DNA from: Bifidobacterium avesanii
Lineage (GTDB): Bacteria; Actinomycetota; Actinomycetes; Actinomycetales; Bifidobacteriaceae
Assembly: GCF_009299475.1 (NCBI RefSeq)
Contig: NZ_WBSN01000019.1
Coordinates: 1 to 50,571, forward strand
Direction: 5' to 3'
Length of the DNA stretch: 50,571 nucleotides
Translations under genes and position numbers: made by a program
The notes under the pieces: model-generated
What the model was told of the DNA's origin: nothing
Database searches by the model: none
The model's input: only the letters and a program-made list of their open reading frames with translations
In this document: one piece after another, positions 25,573-37,392 of the stretch
How the letters are laid out: every line of letters starts with the position of its first letter
Position numbering within the stretch: position 1 is the stretch's first letter

Positions 25573-27732
25573 ATGAGTGAAGCGGCGAATCAGCCCGTGG
25601 GGCAGGCAATCGAGGGACGGTACCGCGTCGTGCGGAAAATCGCCGAAGGCGGCATGGCCACCGTGTACGAGGCGATGGACGAGCGCCTGTCGCGTCCCGT
25701 GGCCATCAAGATCATGCACGTCCAGCTGGCGCAGGGCCCCCACCGCGAGCAGTTCCAGGAGCGGTTCCGCCGCGAGGCCCGCTCGGCCGCGGCCATCGCC
25801 AACCCGCACATCGTGCAGGTGTACGACACGGGCGAGTTCAACGGCCTCGACTATCTGGTCATGGAGTACGTGCACGGCGTGAACCTGCGCCATGAGATGA
25901 ACGCCGAGGGGACGTTCACCGTGCGCGAGACGCTCCGGATCGTCGGCGAGATCCTCGACGGCCTGTCCGCCGCGCACCGGGCCGGCGTGGTGCACCGGGA
26001 CATCAAGCCGGAGAACATCCTCATCAACGAGCGCGGGCACGTGCAGATCACCGACTTCGGCCTCGCCAAGGCCGCCTCGCAGGCCACACTGTCGTCCACG
26101 GGCATGCTGCTCGGCACGGCCGCGTATCTGGCGCCGGAGATGATCGAGAACAACCAGGCCACCGCGCAGGGCGACCTGTACGCGGTGGGCATCATCGCGT
26201 GGGAGATGCTCACGGGGCACGTGCCGTTCGAGTCGGACAACCCGGTGACCGTGGTGTTCAAGCACGTGCACGAGGACGTGCCATCGCTCGCCGTGGCCTA
26301 CCCCGGCGTCGCGCCCGGCGTGGCCGCGTTCGTGGCCCGGTTGGTGGCTCGCGGCGTGGCCGACCGCCCGGCCGACGCGATCGCCGCGGCCACGATGCTC
26401 GAGGAGCTGCGCGCATCCCTCACGCCCGACCAGCTGCTCTTCCGCATGCCCGCGCCGGACGCTTCGCCCGACGGCGGCGAGCCCGGACCACAGGCACCTG
26501 AGGCGCCACTGCCCGACGGCGCCGCACGGCCCAACCCGACCGAGCGACTCAGCGAAACCCGCGCCCTGCCGCCGGTCGGCGAACAGGCCACGCAGCGCTT
26601 CGCCATGCCGCCCGAGCGCGTGGGCGCCAATCCGACGCAAAGCTTCGCCGACGTGATGCACGCGAACTTCGACGAACCGGACGCGCCCCAAACCGGTGCA
26701 GGACAGCACACGTCCGCCCACGCCTCCACGTCCGCCACGGCCACGGCGGCCCACGGCGGGCGGCGGACCGCGATCATCGCCGGCCTCGTCGCGGCGGTCC
26801 TCGCCTCGGCGGCGGGCGGATACGCGTGGTGGTACTACCTCGGCCCCGGCAGCTACTGGACGCTGCCCGCGGCCGCCGACGTCACGTGCGTGGAGAACGA
26901 GCCGTGCTCGATCGCCGGCGCCAACGCGCAGAACTACCTGAGCACGCTTACCGTGGCCGGCATCCCGTACACGCAGAGCGAGGACTACAGTGACACCGTC
27001 CCCTCCGGCGCGATCATCAGCGCCGACCCGTCCGAGGTCGGCTCGCGCGTCTCCAAGCGCAACGGCCAGCAGGTCGGCGTGGTGGTCTCCAAGGGCGTCA
27101 GGCAGGCCACCGTGCCGAGCGACATCACGAACGCGTCCTCGACCAACGGCAAGGACCCGCTCACGGCGCTGAAGAACGCGGGCTTCGACAACGTGACCCA
27201 CAACGCGTCGAACGACCAGTACTCCCTGACCGTGCCGGAGGGCGCCGCGATCTCCGTCTCCGCCGAGCCGGGACGCACGTACGCGCACAACCAGGCGATC
27301 ACCGTGGTGCTGTCGAAGGGCCTCAAGCCGGTCGAGATGCCCACGGTGGCGGGGCTCTCGCAGGAGGCCGCGAAGCAGGCGCTGTCCGACCTCAACCTCA
27401 CGGCCAACGTCACCGAGGCGTTCGACGACAAGATCCCCGCCGGCACGGTGGTCTCCGCGTCCGTGCAGCCGGGAACGCAGCTCAAGTGGAACGACTCGGT
27501 CGATCTGGTCGTCTCCAAGGGCCCGCAGACGGCGACCGTGCCGAACGTGGTGGGCCAGCAGTACGACGACGCGGAGAAGACGCTCAAGGCGCTGGGCTTC
27601 GACGTGAAGAAGTCCTCCCCGCTGGGCGACTGGACGCACACCGTGCGCGTGCAGAGCGTCAACGCGGGCGACACCGTGCGCGTGCGCGACGAGAACGGCG
27701 TCGCCACCGTCATCACCCTCACCGTGGCATGA
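25573..27732 (+). CDS. pknL: PASTA-domain Ser/Thr protein kinase (PknL-like)
   Basis: A membrane-anchored eukaryotic-type kinase of about 719 residues. The N-terminal kinase domain shows a glycine loop (AEGGMATVYEA), VAIK with the ATP-binding Lys46, HRDIKPEN with the catalytic Asp at 143, and DFG at about 161-163. A Pro/Ala-rich juxtamembrane linker follows, then one transmembrane segment at about 399-423 and four extracellular PASTA repeats to the C-terminus, the type of domain that senses peptidoglycan fragments. The idsA-side context favours PknL over PknB. I chose the ATG at 25573 because TACGAT ends seven bases before it, suggesting a leaderless mRNA; the ATG three codons earlier overlaps that element. 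Confidence 0.87.
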   Translation: MSEAANQPVGQAIEGRYRVVRKIAEGGMATVYEAMDERLSRPVAIKIMHVQLAQGPHREQFQERFRREARSAAAIANPHIVQVYDTGEFNGLDYLVMEYVHGVNLRHEMNAEGTFTVRETLRIVGEILDGLSAAHRAGVVHRDIKPENILINERGHVQITDFGLAKAASQATLSSTGMLLGTAAYLAPEMIENNQATAQGDLYAVGIIAWEMLTGHVPFESDNPVTVVFKHVHEDVPSLAVAYPGVAPGVAAFVARLVARGVADRPADAIAAATMLEELRASLTPDQLLFRMPAPDASPDGGEPGPQAPEAPLPDGAARPNPTERLSETRALPPVGEQATQRFAMPPERVGANPTQSFADVMHANFDEPDAPQTGAGQHTSAHASTSATATAAHGGRRTAIIAGLVAAVLASAAGGYAWWYYLGPGSYWTLPAAADVTCVENEPCSIAGANAQNYLSTLTVAGIPYTQSEDYSDTVPSGAIISADPSEVGSRVSKRNGQQVGVVVSKGVRQATVPSDITNASSTNGKDPLTALKNAGFDNVTHNASNDQYSLTVPEGAAISVSAEPGRTYAHNQAITVVLSKGLKPVEMPTVAGLSQEAAKQALSDLNLTANVTEAFDDKIPAGTVVSASVQPGTQLKWNDSVDLVVSKGPQTATVPNVVGQQYDDAEKTLKALGFDVKKSSPLGDWTHTVRVQSVNAGDTVRVRDENGVATVITLTVA

Positions 27733-27739
27733 TGCGACG

Positions 27740-27780
27740 CGTCCCCGCCGTCCGGATCGATCGGGCGGCGGGGACGTTTG
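27740..27780 (+). terminator. Hairpin terminator after the kinase gene
   Basis: Arms CGTCCCCGCCG (27740-27750) and CGGCGGGGACG (27766-27776) pair perfectly over 11 bp and are followed by TTTG. The hairpin lies 8 bases after the kinase stop and before the convergent acyltransferase. Confidence 0.65.
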
Positions 27781-27814
27781 GGATGTGCACGGAGACAGGC
27801 CGCACGATGCGGCG

Positions 27815-28531
27815 TCAGGCCTGCGCGGCGGTTTCCTTGGATTCCTTGGCCTTCCGGGCCTCCATCTCCTTCTTGACGCCCTGCGCGTACACGTCCACGT
27901 ACTCCTGGCCGGAATGCGCCTCGATGGCCTTCATCATGCGGTTGGTGAGCGAGCGCAGCTGCTCGTGCGTGATCTCGTCCTCCGGCACCTTCTCGACCGG
28001 GATGGGTTCGCAGAAGATCACCGTGGTCTTGCCCTTCTTGGGGATCACCTGGCCGGGCACCTGCATCTGGCGCGTGCCGATGATGGCGGTGGGGATGATG
28101 GGCGAGCCGGTTTCGAGGGCCAGGCGGGCGACGCCGGTGTGGCCGCGGTACAGGCGTCCGTCGGGGCTGCGCGTGCCCTCCGGGTGGATGCCGAACAGGT
28201 GGCCCTCCTCGAGGATGTGGCGCGCTGTGAGCAGGCCGCCAAGCGACTTGGAGCCGCCGGAGCGGTCCACCGGGAACACGCCCACGGACGTGAACCACCA
28301 CTTCTTGAACTTGCCCTTGAAGCCCTTGCCCTCGAAGTATTCGGCCTTGCCCATGAAGTGGATCATGCGCGGGCTGACGAGCGGCAGCAGGCCGTCGTCG
28401 ATGACGGCGAGGTGGTTGGCCGCGATGATCGCCGGGCCATGCTTCGGGACGTTCTCCAGTCCGTGCACGGTGGGCTTGAACCACACGCGCGCGATCGGTC
28501 CGAGCAGTTTCACAAAGAACCAGTACAGCAT
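27815..28531 (-). CDS. 1-acyl-sn-glycerol-3-phosphate acyltransferase (PlsC family)
   Basis: A 238-residue membrane-associated acyltransferase that probably acylates lysophosphatidic acid to phosphatidic acid. The family's HX4D catalytic motif is NHLAVID (H40, D45) and the substrate-binding EGTR motif is at 118-121, in HPEGTRSPDG. A hydrophobic N-terminus suggests a membrane anchor. The ATG at 28531 follows AAGGAGA. The Lys/Glu-rich C-terminal tail is family-variable. Actinobacteria encode several paralogues, so a specific substrate is not assigned. It is divergent from a leaderless membrane protein gene, only 39 bases apart. Confidence 0.87.
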   Translation of the reverse strand: MLYWFFVKLLGPIARVWFKPTVHGLENVPKHGPAIIAANHLAVIDDGLLPLVSPRMIHFMGKAEYFEGKGFKGKFKKWWFTSVGVFPVDRSGGSKSLGGLLTARHILEEGHLFGIHPEGTRSPDGRLYRGHTGVARLALETGSPIIPTAIIGTRQMQVPGQVIPKKGKTTVIFCEPIPVEKVPEDEITHEQLRSLTNRMMKAIEAHSGQEYVDVYAQGVKKEMEARKAKESKETAAQA

Positions 28532-28570
28532 TACGTCTCCTTGGCGCCCATTATGGCTACAGTTGAGGGT

Positions 28571-29107
28571 ATGACCGACCACAAGGATAGCAACGCGTCC
28601 CGAGACGATTCAACCCCGAGCCCCGACGACGAGGCGTGGAGGGACTTCGTCGCCGGGCACAGCGACGACCTCAACGCCGTGGAGCGTTCGCGCGCCGCCA
28701 AAAAGTTCGAAAAGCAGGCGAAGCGCCGGGAGAAGGAGGCGCTGCTGAGCGTGAACGACCTCGATCCGAGCGCCTTCGCCGGAGGAGGCATGCCCCGCGC
28801 CGCAGGGCCCCGCGACTTCACGGGCAGCAGCTGGCTGGACGCGGACGACGTGATGGATCAGGGCTCCGACTTCGTGCCGCCGAACCCGGAGATCGGGCAC
28901 GTGCGCACGTCGAAGCTCGTCCTGTGGGCGATGGTGGTCGTGGGCGTGGCGGCGCTGGCCGGATGTCTGATGCTCCCCTCGCTGTCGAGCCTGCTGGGCG
29001 CGGTCGGCGGCGCGCTCACCATCATCGGCGGCACCGGCCTGCTCATGCTGCACAAGGGGCATACGCAAACGCGCGCCGACGAATTCGACGACGGCGCGCG
29101 CGTGTGA
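28571..29107 (+). CDS. Hypothetical two-helix membrane protein
   Basis: A 178-residue protein of unknown function. The first 110 residues are charged and probably cytoplasmic, including a basic segment (KKFEKQAKRREKE, about 44-56). Two hydrophobic segments follow at about 115-135 and 139-160, separated by a short turn, and a short acidic C-terminal tail ends in DDGARV. I chose the ATG at 28571 because TACAGT (28558-28563) lies seven bases upstream, consistent with a leaderless transcript. It is divergent from the acyltransferase and convergent with trpD. I see no enzymatic motif. Confidence 0.75.
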   Translation: MTDHKDSNASRDDSTPSPDDEAWRDFVAGHSDDLNAVERSRAAKKFEKQAKRREKEALLSVNDLDPSAFAGGGMPRAAGPRDFTGSSWLDADDVMDQGSDFVPPNPEIGHVRTSKLVLWAMVVVGVAALAGCLMLPSLSSLLGAVGGALTIIGGTGLLMLHKGHTQTRADEFDDGARV

Positions 29108-29134
29108 ACGATCCCGTTTGACGCGGGCTACGGC

Positions 29135-30199
29135 TCACTCGGTCTGCTTGGCGGCCTTCGCGGCGGCGATCCAGCGGTCGAGCAGAGCGGCGGCCCTGCC
29201 GGAGTCCACGGCGTCGGCGGCCAGCGCGTAGGCGTCCTTGAAGCGCTGCGCAAGCGAAGCGTCCGGGTCGGGCAGCAGGTGCGCGTCGGCCACGATGGCC
29301 GAGGCGGCGTTGAGCAGCGCGGTGGAGCGGAACGGTACGTCCTTGCCGGCGAGGAAGTCGCGCATGGCCTGCGCGTTGACCTCCGGCTCGCCGCCCTTGA
29401 GGTCGGCCACGGTCACCTTGGCGAGGCCCAGTTCGACGGTCGGGTCGAATTCGGTCTCCGTGACCTTGCCGTCGCCGCGGAACTCCCACACGGACACCGG
29501 GCCGGTGGGCGCCATCTCGTCGAGGCCCTCGTGCGAGGTGTAGACCATGCCGGTCTGGCCGTTGGCGGCGTACACGGACGCCATGATCGGGCTCATCTCG
29601 CGCTTGGCGCAGCCGATGGCCACGTGCTTCGGGTTGGCCGGGTTGGTCAGGGGGCCGAGCACGTTGAACACGCAGGGCACGCCGAGCGCGGCGCGGATGG
29701 GGCCGACGAAGCGCATGGCCGGGTGGAAGGTCTTGGCGAACGCGAAGGTGATGCCCACCTCGTCGCCCACCTTGCCCACGGCCTCGGGGGTGAGGTCCAG
29801 CGGCAGGCCGAGCGCCTCGAGGCAGTCGGCGGCGCCGCACTTGGACGAGGCGGCGCGGTTGCCGTGCTTGACGATCGTGACGCCCGCCGCGGCGGCCACG
29901 ACGGAGCCCATGGTGGACAGGTTCACGGTGGCGGCGCCGTCACCGCCGGTGCCCACGATGTCGGTGCTCTCCTTGGCGACCTTGAGCGGCACGGCGTGCG
30001 AGACCATGGCCTTGGCGGCGCCGCGCACCTCGTCGGCGGTCAGGCCCAGCTGCTGCTGGGTGGCCAGCACCGCGCCCACGGCGGCCGGGTTGGCGTTGCC
30101 CTGCATGAGGTCGTCCACGAACCACTCGGATTCCTCGGCGGACAGGTGGTCGCCCCCGACCAGCTTTGTCAGAATCGATTTCCAAGTGAACTCGGCCAT
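29135..30199 (-). CDS. trpD: Anthranilate phosphoribosyltransferase
   Basis: Transfers a phosphoribosyl group from PRPP to anthranilate in the second step of tryptophan synthesis. The 354-residue protein has the PRPP-binding GTGGDG at 83-88 and the KHGNR motif at 111-115. The family's ADLLEALG segment appears here as AADCLEALG. The ATG follows GAGGAGGAGG. No other trp gene is in the window, so it is a stand-alone gene as in several actinobacteria. It faces the two-helix membrane protein gene with a 27-base gap. Confidence 0.94.
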   Translation of the reverse strand: MAEFTWKSILTKLVGGDHLSAEESEWFVDDLMQGNANPAAVGAVLATQQQLGLTADEVRGAAKAMVSHAVPLKVAKESTDIVGTGGDGAATVNLSTMGSVVAAAAGVTIVKHGNRAASSKCGAADCLEALGLPLDLTPEAVGKVGDEVGITFAFAKTFHPAMRFVGPIRAALGVPCVFNVLGPLTNPANPKHVAIGCAKREMSPIMASVYAANGQTGMVYTSHEGLDEMAPTGPVSVWEFRGDGKVTETEFDPTVELGLAKVTVADLKGGEPEVNAQAMRDFLAGKDVPFRSTALLNAASAIVADAHLLPDPDASLAQRFKDAYALAADAVDSGRAAALLDRWIAAAKAAKQTE

Positions 30200-30249
30200 G
30201 ATGCCTCCTCCTCGCGCGCGAAAACGCGCTGTGATACGTAACGCGGCCC

Positions 30250-30276
30250 ATTGTAGTGTTCCGTCGTTTCGTCCAA
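30250..30276 (-). promoter_or_regulatory. Candidate trpD promoter
   Basis: On the minus strand TTGGAC (30271-30276) and TACAAT (30250-30255) are 15 bases apart, about 50 bases before the trpD ATG. Spacing is slightly short. No leader peptide or trp attenuator is evident between it and the gene. Confidence 0.4.
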
Positions 30277-30386
30277 CCCGCGGTTCCACATGGCGGATAC
30301 GCCGAAGGGCGCCCGCCGCGGCCCTTCACGGACCCGGCGACCGCCCCTCGGCTTCGCTGCGCGTTATGCGCCCCTGCGCTTCCGCG

Positions 30387-33305
<2,919 letters not shown>

Positions 33306-33393
33306 GTTATGCTCCTCATTGCTGTCCGACAGGCACAAACTTCGACCATACTACGCGAACGTTGGGATTTTCGCGCCCGCCGGTTCACGGCAT

Positions 33394-33429
33394 GAAAAAT
33401 CCCGCGCCGCGCGAAACGCGACGCGGGAT
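33394..33429 (-). terminator. Rho-independent terminator of hpf
   Basis: On the minus strand the hairpin ATCCCGCG...CGCGGGAT (33399-33429) with a short loop is followed by five T. It is located about 85 bases after the hpf stop and upstream of secA. Confidence 0.85.
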
Positions 33430-33515
33430 GCCGTTTACTCCCCCCGGCCCATCGCCGTCTACGGTTTCAGGCCTCCACGGCCCGCCGGGGTCATGTGCGA
33501 CTTACGCCGTGCGAC

Positions 33516-34184
33516 TCACTCCCCGGCCTTCTTGACGTTCTCCGGGGTGTCGATCTCGAACACGCCGTAGCTCCAGCCGTGGCGGTGGTAGACGACGGAC
33601 GGGCGGTTGGTCTCCTTGTTGACGAACAGGAAGAAGTCGTGGCCGATGAGCTCCATCTCGTACAGCGCCTCGTCAATGGTCATGGGCTCGGCGATGTGCA
33701 GCTTGCGGCGGATGACGATCGGGGTGTCGCCCACCTGAACCTCCACGGACTCGCCGGGGCCCAGATCGGACGCGACGGCCGCGGCCGGGCTGTTGTTCGG
33801 CTCCTCCTCGGCCTCCTCGACCTCCGGCTCCGGGGTCACGACGCCCAGATCCACCGGGACCGGGTTGGTGTAGCCGCGGCGGTGGTCCTTGCGGCGGTCG
33901 CGGGTGCGGCGCAGGCGCAGGGTCAGCTTGTCCAGCGCCATGTCCAGCGCGCTGAACTCGTCGGCGCTCGAGGCCTCGGCGCGCACCACGGTGCGGCCGG
34001 CGATCACGGTGATCTCCACGCGCTTGGCGGTGTCGGCCTGGCTGGGGTTGCCCTCATGGGTGAGCACGATCTGCGCGCGCTCGGCGTCGGGGGCGATGGT
34101 GGTCACACGATTCATCTTGCTTTCGACGACATCACGGAACCTCTGCTTGACCTGGGTGTGACGGCCGGTGACGACGATTTCCAT
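33516..34184 (-). CDS. hpf: Ribosome hibernation promoting factor, long form
   Basis: Binds the 30S subunit and drives 70S dimer (100S) formation in stationary phase. The 222-residue length marks the long form: an N-terminal ribosome-binding domain (1-105, with MEIVVTGRHTQVKQRFRDVV), an acidic linker (about 115-140) and a C-terminal dimerisation domain with VVRRKLH-type strands and the conserved ALYEMELIGHDFFLF segment. The start follows TAGGAGG. A -10-like TACAAT (34260-34265, minus) lies about 75 bases upstream. rnpB is divergent from it. Its product shares the stress theme with rel, also in the window. Confidence 0.94.
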   Translation of the reverse strand: MEIVVTGRHTQVKQRFRDVVESKMNRVTTIAPDAERAQIVLTHEGNPSQADTAKRVEITVIAGRTVVRAEASSADEFSALDMALDKLTLRLRRTRDRRKDHRRGYTNPVPVDLGVVTPEPEVEEAEEEPNNSPAAAVASDLGPGESVEVQVGDTPIVIRRKLHIAEPMTIDEALYEMELIGHDFFLFVNKETNRPSVVYHRHGWSYGVFEIDTPENVKKAGE

Positions 34185-34324
34185 GGTGACCTCCTAATGC
34201 TCAAGCGGTTGCCCGCTATGTGTGCCGGATCGGCGTCTTCGCCGTCCGGGTAGTTGACCATTGTAGTCGACGACACGTTTCTTCTTGGGAAAACGCGCCC
34301 TTTTTTGCTTGAAAAATGAAGGTA

Positions 34325-34353
34325 TTTTGCTTAGGCACGCCTGATGGTATGCT
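34325..34353 (+). promoter_or_regulatory. Candidate rnpB promoter
   Basis: TTTTGC (34325-34330) and TATGCT (34348-34353) are separated by 17 bases. The expected transcription start, about 34360, agrees with the beginning of the P1 stem of RNase P RNA. Confidence 0.5.
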
Positions 34354-34362
34354 GGACTGTTT

Positions 34363-34723
34363 GAGACCCCTTGATGGCCGCGGCCCGTTTTCGGACGGGC
34401 TGAGGAACTTCCGGGCTCCGCAGAGCACGATGGCGGATAACGTCCGCCCAGGGCGACCTGAGAGATAGCGCAGCAGAGAACAGACCGCCTTCCGGCTTCG
34501 GCCGGACGGTAAGGGTGAAACGGCGGTGTAAGAGACCACCGGGCCGCCGGTAACGGCCGGCCGCATGGCAAGCCTCATCGGGAGCAAGGCCAAGCAGAGG
34601 ACTATTGGGTTGCTCGCCCGCGTCCTCGGGTAGGCTGCTAGAGCCTGGCGGCGACGTCAGGTCGAGATGGATGGCCATCCGCGCGCTTCGGCGCGTGACA
34701 GAACCCGGGGTATAAGGGGTCTC
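34363..34723 (+). ncRNA. rnpB: RNase P RNA component (type A)
   Basis: The catalytic RNA that removes 5' leaders from tRNA precursors. The ends pair as helix P1: GAGACCCCTT at 34363 onward with AAGGGGTCTC ending at 34723. Conserved core elements are in order: GAGGAACTTCCGGGCTCC with CAGAGCACGATGGC, a central GGGTGAAACGGCGGTGTAAG and AGACCACCG, and near the 3' end GACAGAACCCGGGGTATAAG. The first conserved block differs from the common GAGGAAAGTCCGGGC by AAAG>AACT. Length of about 361 is normal. A T-rich tail follows. Confidence 0.95.
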
Positions 34724-35127
34724 ATTTCATTTTCATATTTTCATTTCCGACTGTCCCGCGCCCGTCCGCGACTTCGGCGCGCATGATCCCGACGCGTATG
34801 CATCGGCGTGGGTGCCGGCGCTCGCACCCGTGCATCCGGAGTTCGCGTGCCGGCAGCCCGGCACGGCATCCCGTGCCGGCGTTCGCGCATCCGTCATCCA
34901 TACGCCCGGCAGGTATACTGCCCGCTGCCGCCGGTCGGCACGCAACGCCGATCGGCAAGCGCAATTGGATGCGATCCGAGACACACAGCGAGGTTCCTGT
35001 GTCCCAAATCGCATCCACTTCCAAAATGGGATGCGAACCGGGACGCACAGACCCATCGCCGAGTCCCAAATCGCATCCGTGTGGGGAATGGGTGGCGATT
35101 TGGGCACGGACGGGGTTGCCGCCGCGC
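34724..35127. other. Gene-free region between rnpB and recX
   Basis: No gene is seen. It begins with a T-rich tail that may end rnpB transcription, and it contains GC-rich palindromic stretches (around 34849-34886, arms GTGCCGG/CCGGCAC). The two 50-base hairpin repeats listed separately lie at 34967-35078, followed by a partial inverted third copy at about 35094-35108. Confidence 0.6.
34967..35078. repeat. Two tandem 50-base imperfect hairpin repeats
   Basis: Copies at 34967-35016 and 35029-35078 are 12 bases apart. Each begins GGATGCGA and ends TCCCAAATCGCATCC. In the first copy GGATGCGATccGaGACACACAG pairs with CTGTGTCcCaaATCGCATCC over almost its whole length around an 8-base loop. The second keeps the ends but has changed in the middle. 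GGCGATTTGGG (about 35094-35105) looks like part of a third, inverted copy. Confidence 0.85.
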
Positions 35128-35997
35128 TCAGGCGAAGAGCTCGCGGGCGACGGCGCGCAGGGTTTCGGGATTATGGCCCTTACGGCCCCCGGCGGCCCAG
35201 AAGCGCCGCAGACGCACATCACGTTCCAACCCGGCCGTCTTGGCGGCGACCTGACGGCCCAGCGACCATGCGCACTCCTCGAACACGCCGTGCTCGGAGG
35301 CCTCGGCCACCGCGCGCGCGGCCAGATCACGGTCCACGCCCTTGCGCGCCAGCTCCTGCACGGCGCCGCGCGCGCCCAAATCCCTGCCAACGCAGGCCCG
35401 CAGCACCGACTGTGCATAGGCCTCGTCGTCGATCAGACGCACTTCGATAAGGCGCGCGACCACCGCATCGGCCACGTCCGGCGCGTAGCCCTTGTCCCGC
35501 AGCCGCTGTGCCAGCGCACCCGAGGAGCGCGGCGCGGCGTCCAGCAGGGTCAGCGCGGCCTCGCGGCACGCGTCGGCGTCGCGCGGATCGTCGGGGCCGT
35601 CGTCGCCTCCATCGCCTGCAAGCGCGGCAACGGCACCGCCGCGCGAGGCGAAACCGCCGCGACGCGGCGAACGCCGCTTCACGCCTCGTCCGTTCGTGCG
35701 CCGGTCGCCGGAACCGCCGCGGCCACCACGGCGGCCCCGATCGTCGTCGTCCGCGCCGAAAGCCCCGCCGATGACGCCGATGCCCGCACCGAAACCACCG
35801 GCGTTGGCGTCATCGGCATCATCCCCAACCGGGGGAACGCCCAAGCCGGCCCCGGGCGCGGCGGCGTCTCCCGGCATGTCCGGGGCGGTCGCGCCGGCGG
35901 CGGCCCGTCGGACCGACCGCGCGTCCGCACGCTCCCCGACGCGCTCCGTCGAAGGCGCGGCCGGATGCGCGGCGAGAAACTCCTCGACGCTGATCAT
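35128..35997 (-). CDS. recX: RecX regulatory protein with long disordered N-terminal extension
   Basis: RecX modulates RecA filaments. The ATG overlaps the recA TGA (ATGA), so translation is coupled. The RecX domain covers about residues 145-289, with three-helix repeats including [42 protein letters not shown] and [20 protein letters not shown]. The first 145 residues are Gly/Arg/Asp/Pro-rich low-complexity sequence, much longer than in typical RecX proteins (about 150-200 residues in total). The extension keeps frame and shares the local base composition. Its function is unknown. Confidence 0.88.
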   Translation of the reverse strand: MISVEEFLAAHPAAPSTERVGERADARSVRRAAAGATAPDMPGDAAAPGAGLGVPPVGDDADDANAGGFGAGIGVIGGAFGADDDDRGRRGGRGGSGDRRTNGRGVKRRSPRRGGFASRGGAVAALAGDGGDDGPDDPRDADACREAALTLLDAAPRSSGALAQRLRDKGYAPDVADAVVARLIEVRLIDDEAYAQSVLRACVGRDLGARGAVQELARKGVDRDLAARAVAEASEHGVFEECAWSLGRQVAAKTAGLERDVRLRRFWAAGGRKGHNPETLRAVARELFA

Positions 35998-37160
35998 GCG
36001 GACTTTTCGGCGGCCTTGTCGGTCTTGCCGGCGGCCTTGTCCGTCTTGTCCGCGGCCTTGGCGCCGGTTCCCTCGGACGGCTTCGCCGCGGCGCCGCCGT
36101 CCGCCGGAGCCTCCGCCTCGGCGTCCGGATCGGGCAGCAGGCCGAACTTGACCTTGATCTTGTTCTCCAGCTCCTCGCACAGCTCGGGGTTGTCCTTGAG
36201 GAACTGGCGGGCCTTCTCGCGGCCCTGGCCGAGCTGGCCGTCGTCGTAGAGCAGCCACGAGCCGGACTTCTTGATGATGCCCACCTGCAGGCCCAGATCC
36301 AGCACGGAGCCCTCCTCGGAGACGCCCTGACCGTAGAGCATGTCGAATTCGGCCACCTTGAAGGGCGGGGCCATCTTGTTCTTGACGACCTTGACCTTGG
36401 TGCGGTTGCCGATGGCCTCCTCGCCGTTCTTGATGGTCTGGATGCGGCGGATGTCCAGTCGGACCGAGGCGTAGAATTTGAGGGCCTTGCCGCCGGTGGT
36501 GGTCTCCGGGCTGCCGAAGAACACACCGATCTTCTCGCGCAGCTGGTTGATGAAGATGGCCGTGGTGCCGGCCTGCGCGAGCGCGCCGGTCATCTTGCGC
36601 AGGGCCTGGCTCATGAGCCTGGCCTGAAGGCCCACGTGGCTGTCGCCCATGTCGCCCTCGATCTCCGCCTTGGGCACGAGCGCCGCCACCGAATCGATGA
36701 CGATGACGTCCAGCGCGCCGGAGCGGATGAGCATGTCCGCGATCTCCAGCGCCTGTTCGCCGTTGTCCGGCTGGGAGACGATGAGCGAGTCCGTGTCCAC
36801 GCCGAGCTTGCGGGCGTATTCGGGGTCGAGCGCGTGCTCGGCGTCGATGAACGCCGCGACACCGCCCTTGCGCTGCGCGTTGGCGACCACCTGCAGGGCG
36901 AGCGTGGTCTTGCCGGAGGATTCCGGACCGTACACCTCCACGATGCGCCCCTTGGGCAGTCCCCCGATGCCGAGCGCCATGTCCAGCGCGAGCGAACCGG
37001 TCGAGATGACCTCGATGTTCTGCAGCGGCTTGTCGCCCAGGCGCATGGCGGAGCCCTTGCCGAAGCTCTTCTCCACCTGGGCCAGTGCGGTGTCCAGCGC
37101 GGCCTTGCGCTTGTCCGCCACCGCCTGCTCCTTCTTGTCCTTGTCTGTCTGCTGTGCCAT
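35994..37160 (-). CDS. recA: Recombinase RecA
   Basis: Forms filaments on single-stranded DNA, drives strand exchange and triggers LexA self-cleavage. The 388-residue protein has Walker A GPESSGKT (78-85), the Walker B region [10 protein letters not shown], the [10 protein letters not shown] segment and the DNA-binding loop region [23 protein letters not shown]. The C-terminal tail is an Ala/Lys/Asp-rich extension. I chose the ATG at 37160, which follows AAGGAGAG. No intein is present. It is followed by overlapping recX and preceded by an SOS box. Confidence 0.97.
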   Translation of the reverse strand: MAQQTDKDKKEQAVADKRKAALDTALAQVEKSFGKGSAMRLGDKPLQNIEVISTGSLALDMALGIGGLPKGRIVEVYGPESSGKTTLALQVVANAQRKGGVAAFIDAEHALDPEYARKLGVDTDSLIVSQPDNGEQALEIADMLIRSGALDVIVIDSVAALVPKAEIEGDMGDSHVGLQARLMSQALRKMTGALAQAGTTAIFINQLREKIGVFFGSPETTTGGKALKFYASVRLDIRRIQTIKNGEEAIGNRTKVKVVKNKMAPPFKVAEFDMLYGQGVSEEGSVLDLGLQVGIIKKSGSWLLYDDGQLGQGREKARQFLKDNPELCEELENKIKVKFGLLPDPDAEAEAPADGGAAAKPSEGTGAKAADKTDKAAGKTDKAAEKSA

Positions 37161-37323
37161 CCGGCTCTCCTTCACGTTCCGTCTGCAACCGTCCTCACAC
37201 GGTACGCGCGCCCGGCCCGCCCGCTCAAGCCGAACGGGGCACTGTGGTCGAACGTGCCCCACTTGCGCGGGTTCCGGGCGTGTCGCACCGCCGGTTTATC
37301 CACATGTGGACGACTGATACCCG

Positions 37324-37354
37324 ACTATACCCCAAGGTGCGAACATATGTTCGA
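37324..37354 (-). promoter_or_regulatory. recA promoter with SOS (LexA) box
   Basis: On the minus strand a perfect palindromic SOS box CGAACATATGTTCG (37340-37353) overlaps the -35 position and TATAGT (37324-37329) is the -10. The predicted start is about 155 bases upstream of the recA ATG, giving a long untranslated leader. LexA repression of recA through such a box is established in actinobacteria. Confidence 0.85.
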
Positions 37355-37392
37355 ACAGACACGCCGAGACGCGTCTTCGCCCATACGTCAAT

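Noticed and set aside
34967..35078. CRISPR-like pair of repeats after rnpB
   Set aside because: Only two copies with a 12-base gap and full-length hairpins; not repeat-spacer structure.
36000..37160. Intein or insertion in recA
   Set aside because: All RecA motifs are contiguous and length is normal apart from a variable C-terminal tail.
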